From positions 62,001 to 126,000 of the forward strand of contig NZ_JAJLQX010000005.1 in NCBI RefSeq assembly GCF_021295095.1: 64,000 nt of DNA. Reading direction: 5' to 3'. The DNA is from Phocaeicola oris (GTDB lineage: Bacteria; Bacteroidota; Bacteroidia; Bacteroidales; Bacteroidaceae). The position numbers and the translations under genes are program-made. The notes beneath the pieces were generated by a model. It saw only the letters and a list, made by a program, of their open reading frames with translations. It did no database searches and was not told the DNA's origin. Position 1 is the first letter of the stretch. Every line of letters starts with the position of its first letter. This document shows positions 26,534 through 37,383 of the stretch, in pieces.

Positions 26534-26806
26534 ATGAACAAAGCAGAACTTATCAGTGCTATTGCAGCTGAGGCTGGTTTAACAAAAGCCGACGCAAAAA
26601 AATCAGTTGACGCTATCGTCAAGGTTGTTACTAAAGCACTTAAAGATGGTGATAAAGTAACTTTGGTAGGTTTTGGAACATTCTCTGTTAATAAGAGAGC
26701 ATCTAGAACAGGTATCAATCCTTCTACAAAGAAGCCTATCAAGATTGCTGCTAAGAACGTTGCTAAGTTTAAAGCTGGTGCTGAATTGGCAAAGGCTGTT
26801 AAATAA
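26534..26806 (+). CDS. hup: HU-family DNA-binding protein
   Basis: 90 residues, full family length. MNKAELISAIAAEAGLTKAD, GFGTFSV and the arm with RTGINPSTKKPIKIAAKN are the hallmarks of HU/IHF dimers that bend and compact DNA. The protein is very lysine-rich. It is a single-gene unit between a strong promoter and a strong terminator. Confidence 0.95.
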   Translation: MNKAELISAIAAEAGLTKADAKKSVDAIVKVVTKALKDGDKVTLVGFGTFSVNKRASRTGINPSTKKPIKIAAKNVAKFKAGAELAKAVK

Positions 26807-26825
26807 GCAAAATTTAAGACTTATA

Positions 26826-30104
<3,279 letters not shown>

Positions 30105-30156
30105 TTCGAGAAAATTTATCATTGCTGTCCGGTAAACCTTTTCACAAATAAAATTT

Positions 30157-30192
30157 AGGGCTGACATTTCTCACGAGATATCAGCCCTTTTG
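30157..30192 (+). terminator. lacZ terminator
   Basis: agggctga pairs with tcagccct and is followed by a T-run, 50 bases after the beta-galactosidase stop. Confidence 0.7.
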
Positions 30193-30218
30193 ATTATCTT
30201 TGTTTTTAGCACAAAACA

Positions 30219-30258
30219 AAAGCCTGCCATTGATGCTTGATATCACTGGCAGGCTTTT
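30219..30258 (+). terminator. Second hairpin terminator
   Basis: A stem of about 11 bp (aaagcctgcca with tggcaggcttt) followed by T residues, 27 bases after the first terminator. It may be a back-up terminator or end an unseen short transcript. Confidence 0.6.
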
Positions 30259-30259
30259 T

Positions 30260-30638
30260 AAGATTTAACATTCCAGGAAACGAAAGACCTATAAGCGTTT
30301 CAGCCTTTTTAGGAAAAATATTTAGAAAAAGAAGAAAAATTAATAGGAATATTAAAATAATTAATATATATTTGTCTCAACATTAAATCAAGCACACAGA
30401 TACTATGTAAAATTGTCAATAGTGTTTTCATTTTATTTGTTTGGATTTGATTCATGTTCTTGTTGTCGAATTATTTTGACGATGAGTTTAATCTATATTA
30501 CATCTATAGTTATAGTTACTACAAGAGTAACAAAGAGTGAAAAGTGATTTTAGTTGTTTTTATGTGGTGTTTTATTGCAAGAGCGCTGTGAAGCGTTAAT
30601 AATGAACAGTATATTAATTGCAATAATGTTTTAATTAA
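30260..30638. other. AT-rich gap without a recognised gene
   Basis: No open frame of gene-like quality. A TATATTTG sequence occurs near 30367-30374 (plus strand), and the gap ends in the dprA terminator hairpin, so a small RNA is conceivable but unsupported by any conserved structure I can see. Confidence 0.3.
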
Positions 30639-30670
30639 AAGGTCGTTCTTAAAGCGTTAAGAACGACCTT
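30639..30670 (-). terminator. dprA operon terminator
   Basis: A perfect 12-bp stem (aaggtcgttctt with aagaacgacctt) and 8-base loop. Read on the minus strand it is followed by TTTTAATT, so it suits the leftward dprA transcript, which ends 78 bases upstream. Confidence 0.65.
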
Positions 30671-30747
30671 CTTCAATTAGATTCGTTTGGTTACAGCGGT
30701 TTCCCCGAATGGATGAAAAGGTGGGTACGATTTTCTTTCAAGAGAAT

Positions 30748-31857
30748 TTATACCAGTTGATAAACACCTCCCGCTAAGGTGCGAATTACACCTTTCATTT
30801 CCAGTTCGAAGAGGTGTACGCTTATCTGATTAACCGGTATATTTGTTTCAATTACCAAGGTATTGATCTGCATTCCTTCAGGAGTGTTTTGCAATTTCTC
30901 AACAATGTGTTGTTCTTGCTCACTTAAGTCGGGAAACAATTGACGTTGAATGATTGGCGGTTTCTTTTCATGCTCATCCCATCCCATTGCTTTTATAAAA
31001 TCCTTAGCGGAAGTAATTAAGGCGGCTTTGTTTTCTCGAATCAAATGATTGCATCCGGTAGAGAACTCATCGAATATTTTACCCGGAAAAGCAAATACAT
31101 CCCTGTGATAGCTTTCTGCTATATCGGCAGTAATTAATGCTCCTCCTTTAAAAGCCGATTCGACGACAATAGTAGCGTCACTGATACCGGCAACAATGCG
31201 ATTCCTTTTCACGAAATGTTGTTTATCCGGAATGCTTTTAGTCATATATTCGGTTAATAATCCGCCTTGGCTAATCATTTTGGCAGCCGTTGCTCGGTGT
31301 ACATTCGGATAGATCATGTCCAAGCCGTGGGCTAATACGCAAACTGTATTATATCCGTTATCTAAAGCAGCACGATGTGAAAAAACATCTATGCCATAAG
31401 CTAATCCGCTAACAATTAATACATTTTGAATTTGTTCGGATAATTCTTTAATGAACCTGTCGCATATATCATGTCCGTATTGAGTAGCTCGACGGGTACC
31501 TACCATTGCTATAACTTTTAATGTATTTAAATCGGCGTTACCCCGATAGAATAATACAAAGGGAGCGTCGTCACATTCTCTTAATCTGGCAGGATAGCCT
31601 TCATCCTTCATGGTTAAACATTGAATCTGATGTTTTTCATTAAATATTATTTCTTTTTCTGCTCGTTGGAATGCTTCAGGGCAGTCAAGCATATCTATTA
31701 TATTTCTGTTCTTTGGTAAGATTTTGTCGCGCAGTTCTTCTTTTTTTTCAAAAACAGCTTGAGCGCTCCCCATCGCTTTTATCAGATGACGTGCAGTTAT
31801 CTCGCCTAATCCGGGGATGCAACTCAGAACTATACTATAAAATTGTTCGTCCATCAT
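30748..31857 (-). CDS. dprA: DNA-processing protein DprA
   Basis: 369 residues. An N-terminal helix-hairpin-helix-like domain (SCIPGLGEITARHL), the Rossmann-like core with MVGTRRATQYG and VSGLAYGIDVFSHRAAL, the GGLLTEY motif, and a C-terminal winged helix (about 310-369). DprA loads RecA on incoming single-stranded DNA during transformation. ATG 31857 overlaps the thioesterase stop, so it is translationally coupled and third in a leftward operon. Confidence 0.95.
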   Translation of the reverse strand: MMDEQFYSIVLSCIPGLGEITARHLIKAMGSAQAVFEKKEELRDKILPKNRNIIDMLDCPEAFQRAEKEIIFNEKHQIQCLTMKDEGYPARLRECDDAPFVLFYRGNADLNTLKVIAMVGTRRATQYGHDICDRFIKELSEQIQNVLIVSGLAYGIDVFSHRAALDNGYNTVCVLAHGLDMIYPNVHRATAAKMISQGGLLTEYMTKSIPDKQHFVKRNRIVAGISDATIVVESAFKGGALITADIAESYHRDVFAFPGKIFDEFSTGCNHLIRENKAALITSAKDFIKAMGWDEHEKKPPIIQRQLFPDLSEQEQHIVEKLQNTPEGMQINTLVIETNIPVNQISVHLFELEMKGVIRTLAGGVYQLV

Positions 31858-32261
31858 GATTTAAAATAAGGCGCAAAAGTTTTATCGAAAAGTTCACTGG
31901 TACTTAGTTTCCCATTGATGATACATACACATTCGACCGTTGATTTAATAACTATTTTCATGTCCGGTATCCGATAGATATCCTGATAGAAGACATATTT
32001 TATTCCTTCCTTTTGAATGTTTAATTTAGAAATGAATTCTTCACCACTGTGGAGAGGTGTTTTGAAGGACATCGTGAGTCTTGCTACTACCGGATCAATT
32101 TTTTCTTCATGCAGTTTGGCAAAACTCAGTCCCACAGATGTAAGAAACTCATGTCTTGTATGCTCGATGTAATGTTGATAGTTGGCATTATTAACTATGC
32201 CTTGAAGATCGCATTCATAATCGCGCACTTTCATTTTTAGTTCATAAATATAATCTTTCAT
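31854..32261 (-). CDS. YbgC-like acyl-CoA thioesterase
   Basis: A 135-residue hot-dog (4HBT) protein. The N-terminal RDYECDLQGIVNNANYQHY matches the catalytic loop of YbgC/FadM-type thioesterases, with Asp in DLQG as general acid-base and the following helix HTRHEFL. It hydrolyses short-chain or aromatic acyl-CoA. The gene is between a DUF2851 gene (10-base gap) and dprA (overlap). The operon partners give no clue to the substrate. Confidence 0.8.
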   Translation of the reverse strand: MKDYIYELKMKVRDYECDLQGIVNNANYQHYIEHTRHEFLTSVGLSFAKLHEEKIDPVVARLTMSFKTPLHSGEEFISKLNIQKEGIKYVFYQDIYRIPDMKIVIKSTVECVCIINGKLSTSELFDKTFAPYFKS

Positions 32262-32271
32262 ATTGATAGTA

Positions 32272-33561
32272 TTAATCTTTTTTATTGTTAGATTGGTAAT
32301 TACGTTTTAAAAATTCATATCCGAAGCGACAGAATAAACATTTTTTCTTATCACAATATTCTTTTTTCAGTTGAATCAATGCTTGTGAATCACCTGCGTG
32401 TTCTGCAGGTAAACCGCAAGTATTCCACATTCTTATTATATAATTATTTTCGGGTTTCAGCTCCTCTAAGAATTGTTGTGCTTTACGGTAATATTTATCT
32501 TCTCCTTTATACCGACCATACGCATATAGAAATGTGATGATGGTATTGATGATTATCAGATTTAAAGAGTTATCGCTTAGTGTCTTAGGCCTACATGTTG
32601 AGTTTCCTCCGAAAGTATAATGTGTCAACCAGTATTCCGAAGTTCCGCCTCTAAACAAATCTCGAAGTTGTTTCAATGATTCTGCTTCAAGAACTTGGGC
32701 AAGTAATCCGTAGGAACGATGGTATAAACATGCTAATTGGGCAATTCGTACATGTGGAAAGTTTGATGGTCGGAGTCGAAGAAATTTCCAAAATGTTCCA
32801 TCCATTGGGGTAAGTTGGAATTTGTAAGCCAAGTATTCATACTCTTTTTTCAGTTGCATATAATATTCATCCCCCTCATAGTCTTCAAGAATGCCGGCCT
32901 GACCAAAGAACATGGCTTCTATTTGGAATAAATTATCGTGGTGCTTGTTCAATATATTTAATGGTAATTTGCTTGCCCAAATTTCAAAAGCATCGCCATT
33001 TAGTCCAAATCCAAAGCTACGAGCTAATGTAATAAAGAAGGCTTCTTCCCAATCGTAGTTGAATCGCACGAGTCGTTCTTTTACCAAAGCGGTTTTTTGT
33101 TCAAAACGTTCAAATTGAAGAGTTGTCAACCAGGAATGGATAAATAGCTTGGATAGCGAAGGAATTATGCGATAGCATGGAGGAAATGCATCCGTCTTTT
33201 TTAATTCTTCATAATTCCTTTGAATAGATTCTGGGCAGTCCAGCTGCATCTGAGGAATCAGTTCTCCATTACTCCGTTTTATTTCTGCGTCCAATATCTT
33301 CACAACATGTAGAATAACAGAATCGTATGATAAATCCTTATTATGTCCATGTAAGAACCAGTCGGAGGCATGGTCATGTATTTCTACATTTCCTATCCAC
33401 AGCACATTATTAATTTTTATTTTGGCATTAAAAAAATCAGGTCCGGCATTTATATTTTGTAAACCGGGATCAATTATTTCAACAGGCTGTCCGTTAGTCG
33501 TCCTCATTTTCTGAAGAGGGAAAATCTTATGTTTCCAGCAGTAGTGTAGTAGTCTTTCCAT
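32272..33561 (-). CDS. DUF2851 family protein
   Basis: About 429 residues from ATG 33561 (MERLLHYCWKHKIFPL). A longer frame to 33711 runs through the dapB promoter and is rejected. Recognised features of DUF2851 are an N-terminal beta region with NAGPDFFNAKIKI and GNVEIHDHASDW, and a helical C-terminus ending with a Cys cluster (CDKKKCLFCRFG). The N-terminal motif recalls nuclease-like folds, but no activity is established. It is first in the operon with the thioesterase and dprA. Confidence 0.75.
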   Translation of the reverse strand: MERLLHYCWKHKIFPLQKMRTTNGQPVEIIDPGLQNINAGPDFFNAKIKINNVLWIGNVEIHDHASDWFLHGHNKDLSYDSVILHVVKILDAEIKRSNGELIPQMQLDCPESIQRNYEELKKTDAFPPCYRIIPSLSKLFIHSWLTTLQFERFEQKTALVKERLVRFNYDWEEAFFITLARSFGFGLNGDAFEIWASKLPLNILNKHHDNLFQIEAMFFGQAGILEDYEGDEYYMQLKKEYEYLAYKFQLTPMDGTFWKFLRLRPSNFPHVRIAQLACLYHRSYGLLAQVLEAESLKQLRDLFRGGTSEYWLTHYTFGGNSTCRPKTLSDNSLNLIIINTIITFLYAYGRYKGEDKYYRKAQQFLEELKPENNYIIRMWNTCGLPAEHAGDSQALIQLKKEYCDKKKCLFCRFGYEFLKRNYQSNNKKD

Positions 33562-33585
33562 TGTTAATGAGTTGTTAATAAAGAA

Positions 33586-33593
33586 CAAATTTA
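33586..33593 (-). promoter_or_regulatory. DUF2851-operon -7 box
   Basis: TAAATTTG on the minus strand, about 25 bases before ATG 33561; it supports the short start of that gene. Confidence 0.5.
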
Positions 33594-33614
33594 ATATTTT
33601 CAAATGGAAATCAC

Positions 33615-33622
33615 TAACTTTG
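33615..33622 (+). promoter_or_regulatory. dapB -7 box
   Basis: TAACTTTG on the plus strand, 30 bases before ATG 33653. It lies 21 bases from the opposing -7 box, so the two promoters overlap back to back and may interfere with one another. Confidence 0.55.
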
Positions 33623-33652
33623 CAAGTAGTATTTAAGAAAAATAGAAGGAAT

Positions 33653-34408
33653 ATGAAAATTGCCTTAATTGGATACGGAAAGATGGGACATGAGATTGAA
33701 AAAATTGCCATATCTCGAGGCCATCAAGTAGTTTGTGCAATAGATAAGGATAATCATCATGATTTTGATTCAGAAGGATTTAAGAGTGCAGATGTGGTGA
33801 TTGAATTTACTTCTCCAACTACTGCTTATGACAATGTAATAAATGCTTTTGAAAGAGGAAAAAAAGTAGTTTGTGGTAGTACGGGGTGGATGGTCACTCA
33901 TGCTGATGAGATGAAAAAGCTTTGCAAGGAAGAACATAAAACTTTGTTTTGGTCGTCCAATTTTAGTTTAGGTGTTTATATCTTCTCTGCGGTTAATAAA
34001 TATTTGGCTCGTATTATGAATAACTTTTCCGCTTATGATGTGTCGATGACAGAGACTCATCATGTTCATAAATTAGATGCCCCAAGTGGGACAGCTATTA
34101 CTTTAGCTGAGGCTATTATAAAAGAGCTTGCCCGCAAGGACAAATGGGTTAAAGGGACCTTGCAGTCTGCTGACGGATCAATTTCCGGTTCCGCGCAATG
34201 TGCGATAAACGAATTTCCGATTAATTCTATACGAAAGGGAGAAGTTCCCGGAATTCATTCTATTCGCTATGATTCTGAAGCTGACAGTATTACTATTACT
34301 CATGATGCTAAGAATAGAAAAGGATTTGCTATGGGCGCAGTTCTTGCGGCTGAGTTTACAGTTAGTCATGATGGATTTATTGGGATGGATGATTTATTTC
34401 AATTTTAA
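33653..34408 (+). CDS. dapB: 4-hydroxy-tetrahydrodipicolinate reductase
   Basis: 251 residues from ATG 33653; the frame continues upstream to 33572, but that stretch contains the promoter. MKIALIGYGKMGHEIE is the NAD(P)-binding start, CGSTGWM follows, and HHVHKLDAPSGTA carries the catalytic His/Lys. It makes tetrahydrodipicolinate for lysine and meso-diaminopimelate, a peptidoglycan building block. First of a four-gene operon with two signal-peptidase genes and a WbqC-like gene. Confidence 0.95.
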   Translation: MKIALIGYGKMGHEIEKIAISRGHQVVCAIDKDNHHDFDSEGFKSADVVIEFTSPTTAYDNVINAFERGKKVVCGSTGWMVTHADEMKKLCKEEHKTLFWSSNFSLGVYIFSAVNKYLARIMNNFSAYDVSMTETHHVHKLDAPSGTAITLAEAIIKELARKDKWVKGTLQSADGSISGSAQCAINEFPINSIRKGEVPGIHSIRYDSEADSITITHDAKNRKGFAMGAVLAAEFTVSHDGFIGMDDLFQF

Positions 34409-34419
34409 ATTACTTATAT

Positions 34420-35847
34420 ATGGTTAAGCCTACAAAACGACAAATCATAAAATGTTGCATAGCTTTAGCTATCTGGCTTGTATTTATTCTTTGGATTCAC
34501 AGCTTGTTGGGTCTCATTGCCGTTCCATTTATTATTGATGCTTATATTACTAAGTTTATTCCGTGGTCGTGGTGGCGGAAATCGAAAAATAAGCATATTG
34601 TATCTATTATGAGTTGGGTAGATGCTATTATTTTTGCTTTGGTGGCAGTCTATTTTGTTAACTTATATTTTTTCCAGAATTATGTTATCCCAACTTCTTC
34701 TTTGGAGAAATCTTTGCTTGTCGGAGATTATTTGTTTGTTAGTAAGATGAGCTATGGACCAAGGACTCCGCAGACACCGCTCCACATGCCTTTAACTTCG
34801 CATACCATTCCGGTTCTAAATTGTAAGTCGTTTATAGAACATCCGCAATGGGGATATAAGCGTTCTGCCGGTTTCGGTAATGTAAAGCTGAATGACATTG
34901 TGGTTTTTAATTTCCCTGTTGGAGATTCATTAGCTACCAAAGTTCCTGCAGAAGGTTTATATTTGATGGCTTACCCTATAGGAAAAGAGATTTCTCAGCC
35001 GGTAGATATGACAAATATGACTGCGGAGCAGAAGCGTACTGTTTATAATTTCTATTATGAATTCGGGAAAAAATATATTGAAGATAATTCGACAATGTAT
35101 GGAGAGATTATTTCCAGGCCGGTGGATATGCGGGAGAATTATGTAAAGCGTTGTGTCGGGCTTCCTGGTCAGACATTACAGATAAAGAACCGAATAATTT
35201 ATTTGAATGGAAAGGAAAACAAAGAACCGGATAATGTTCAGTATGAATATCTTGTACATGTAAAGGCTCCAATACCTAATGAATTGGCTCAGGAATTGGG
35301 TATTTCGCGGGAGGACTTATCATATTTCTATTCGAAAGAGTCTGTTTATGATATGCCACTGACAAAGAAAGCAAAAGCCGGTTTGCTGGCAAGAAAGGAT
35401 ATAGTTGTCAGTATTGACGATCCGGTGGAGACAACAAATTCCGATTGGCTCTATCCGTTAAATAAGGAAACAGGTTGGACAAGAGATAATTATGGTCCAA
35501 TCTGGATTCCAAAGAAAGGTGCAACTGTTGATCTGTCTTTGGAGAACTTGCCCTATTACGAGCGTCCTATTCAGATTTATGAAGGTAATACGTTGAGTGT
35601 GAAAGAGGGTAAGATTTATATCAACGGAAAAGAAACGTCCAGCTATACGTTTAAGATGGATTATTATTGGATGATGGGCGATAATCGTCATAACTCTCAA
35701 GATTCCCGTTATTGGGGATTTGTTCCGGAAGATCATATCATAGGGAAACCTATATTTATTTGGTTATCATTGGATAAGGATCGCGGATGGTTTAGTGGAA
35801 AACTTCGTTTTAAACGCATGTTTACGTTAGTTGATAACATAAAATGA
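34420..35847 (+). CDS. lepB: Signal peptidase I
   Basis: 475 residues, long for the family because of an N-terminal three-helix membrane region (about 10-85) and an inserted region between boxes. Catalytic Ser94 is in PTSSLEKSL and Lys243 in YVKRCVGLPG. GDNRHNSQDSRYWGFVP is the box E motif. It cleaves signal peptides of the many exported proteins encoded around here. It starts 11 bases after dapB. Confidence 0.9.
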   Translation: MVKPTKRQIIKCCIALAIWLVFILWIHSLLGLIAVPFIIDAYITKFIPWSWWRKSKNKHIVSIMSWVDAIIFALVAVYFVNLYFFQNYVIPTSSLEKSLLVGDYLFVSKMSYGPRTPQTPLHMPLTSHTIPVLNCKSFIEHPQWGYKRSAGFGNVKLNDIVVFNFPVGDSLATKVPAEGLYLMAYPIGKEISQPVDMTNMTAEQKRTVYNFYYEFGKKYIEDNSTMYGEIISRPVDMRENYVKRCVGLPGQTLQIKNRIIYLNGKENKEPDNVQYEYLVHVKAPIPNELAQELGISREDLSYFYSKESVYDMPLTKKAKAGLLARKDIVVSIDDPVETTNSDWLYPLNKETGWTRDNYGPIWIPKKGATVDLSLENLPYYERPIQIYEGNTLSVKEGKIYINGKETSSYTFKMDYYWMMGDNRHNSQDSRYWGFVPEDHIIGKPIFIWLSLDKDRGWFSGKLRFKRMFTLVDNIK

Positions 35848-35848
35848 G

Positions 35849-36748
35849 GTGAAACGGCATCCTGTAGTCATAGTGCTTCGAACTTTTGTGTTAGTAGTAT
35901 TTGTCGTACTGCTTTGCAAGACTTTTGTTGTTACATCTTGTACCATCCCTTCTACAGGTATGGAAAATGGTTTGTATAAGGGAGAGCGGGTACTCGTCAA
36001 CAAATGGAGTTACGGTTTGCGTTTGCCTTTTTCGACAAAACGTTGGTGTGCAAGAGAAGCAAAGAGTGGGGATGTAATAGTATTTAATAATCCTAATCCG
36101 CGTGATAATACAATAAGCATATATAATAGGGATGTATTTGTTAGTCGTTGTAAAGGTGCTCCGGGAGATACATTGATGCTGAACGATGGGTTGACGATTA
36201 CAAATGATGAAGTGTTCAGCCCGGATATAAAGTCTTTTTATCTTTATCCGTTAGAAGAGGAAAAAGAACTGCTTCCTGTGTTGAACAAATTAGGAATAAA
36301 TGAGCAGACTTTGGTTGGTTATCAAGATGGGAATTACATTCGGAACTTAAGCCATTATGAGTGCTACCTTATCCGGCAGGAACTGAAAGGGAAGATTAAT
36401 TTGACTCCTTTATATAAGGAAGATACGTTAGAAAGTCATCCTTTTGTTATTCCAAAGAAGGGATTCACGGTGAAGGTGTATCCGTGGAATGTGAAATTAC
36501 TTTGTAATACGATTTCTCGGCACGAGGGTAAGAGAGCTTCTGTTAGGAATGATATGCTGTATGTTGATGGATATCCTATTTCTTTTTATACGTTTACAAA
36601 AGATTATTATTGGATGACATCCGATAACCCTGTCAATATATCTGATTCTCGTTTATTTGGTTTAGTTCCTGATACTCATTTAATAGGGAAAGTGGGAAGA
36701 GTTTGGTTTTCTACTCGTGGCGGAAGATTGTTTAAGTCAGTTAGATGA
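35849..36748 (+). CDS. Signal peptidase I-like pseudoenzyme
   Basis: 299 residues, GTG start one base after the lepB stop. One N-terminal membrane helix, then the S26 fold: IPSTGMENGLYKGERVLVNK, DVFVSRCKGAPGD and YYWMTSDNPVNISDSRLFG. Both catalytic residues are replaced. The Ser of the PSxSM motif is Gly37, and the Lys aligned to Lys243 of the neighbour is Ser99. It is probably not a peptidase but may assist or regulate the active paralogue. It could be a duplicated gene in decay, although the frame is intact and the other boxes are kept. Confidence 0.75.
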   Translation: MKRHPVVIVLRTFVLVVFVVLLCKTFVVTSCTIPSTGMENGLYKGERVLVNKWSYGLRLPFSTKRWCAREAKSGDVIVFNNPNPRDNTISIYNRDVFVSRCKGAPGDTLMLNDGLTITNDEVFSPDIKSFYLYPLEEEKELLPVLNKLGINEQTLVGYQDGNYIRNLSHYECYLIRQELKGKINLTPLYKEDTLESHPFVIPKKGFTVKVYPWNVKLLCNTISRHEGKRASVRNDMLYVDGYPISFYTFTKDYYWMTSDNPVNISDSRLFGLVPDTHLIGKVGRVWFSTRGGRLFKSVR

Positions 36749-37383
36749 TGAAGACTGTTTATTTAAGTTCAGCTTATCTGGCTCCGGTAGAATACTATAC
36801 TAAGCTTTATTATGCAGATAAAGTGTATGTTGAGCGGTTTGACCATTATATGAAACAAACTTATCGTAATCGTTGTATCATTGCTTCACCCGAAGGACCG
36901 CTTTCTTTAAGCATTCCGACAGAGAAGAGTACACAGACGAAGATATTGATGAAGGAGGTGCGAGTTTCCGATCATGGAAATTGGCGTCATCTACACTGGA
37001 ATGCGCTGGAAACAGCTTACGGAAACAGTCCGTTTTTTGAATATTATGCTGATGACTTCCGCCCTTTTTACGAGAAGAAGCATAAGTATCTTTACGATTA
37101 TAATAAAGCACTTTGTGAGCTGATATGTCGCTTGATTGATATAGATCCGGAAATAGAAGAAACAGACGAATATAAGATGAATTTTGCTGATGACGAAGAA
37201 GATTATCGAAGTATTATTCATCCGAAAGTAAATTATGAAAAAATGGACAAATCCTTTCATCCACTTCCTTTTTATCAAGTATTTAAAGAAAAGTTCGGCT
37301 TCCTTCCTAATTTAAGTATTGTCGATTTGTTGTTCAATATGGGGCCTGAGAGCCTGCTCGTCCTTCGCGGTTCGTACAAATAA
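36745..37383 (+). CDS. WbqC-like family protein
   Basis: 212 residues; VYLSSAYLAPVEYYTKLYYAD and YRNRCIIASPEGPLSLSIP followed by GNWRHLHWNALETAYGNSPFF are the hallmarks of the WbqC family, some members of which lie in O-antigen or surface polysaccharide clusters. The biochemical role is not established. The ATG overlaps the stop of the signal-peptidase paralogue. The 3' end overlaps the convergent GH95 gene by 72 bases. Confidence 0.75.
   Translation: MMKTVYLSSAYLAPVEYYTKLYYADKVYVERFDHYMKQTYRNRCIIASPEGPLSLSIPTEKSTQTKILMKEVRVSDHGNWRHLHWNALETAYGNSPFFEYYADDFRPFYEKKHKYLYDYNKALCELICRLIDIDPEIEETDEYKMNFADDEEDYRSIIHPKVNYEKMDKSFHPLPFYQVFKEKFGFLPNLSIVDLLFNMGPESLLVLRGSYK

Noticed and set aside
33562-33711. 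50-residue N-terminal extension of the DUF2851 protein
   Set aside because: It would overlap both -7 boxes and the dapB start; family members begin near MERLLHYCW.
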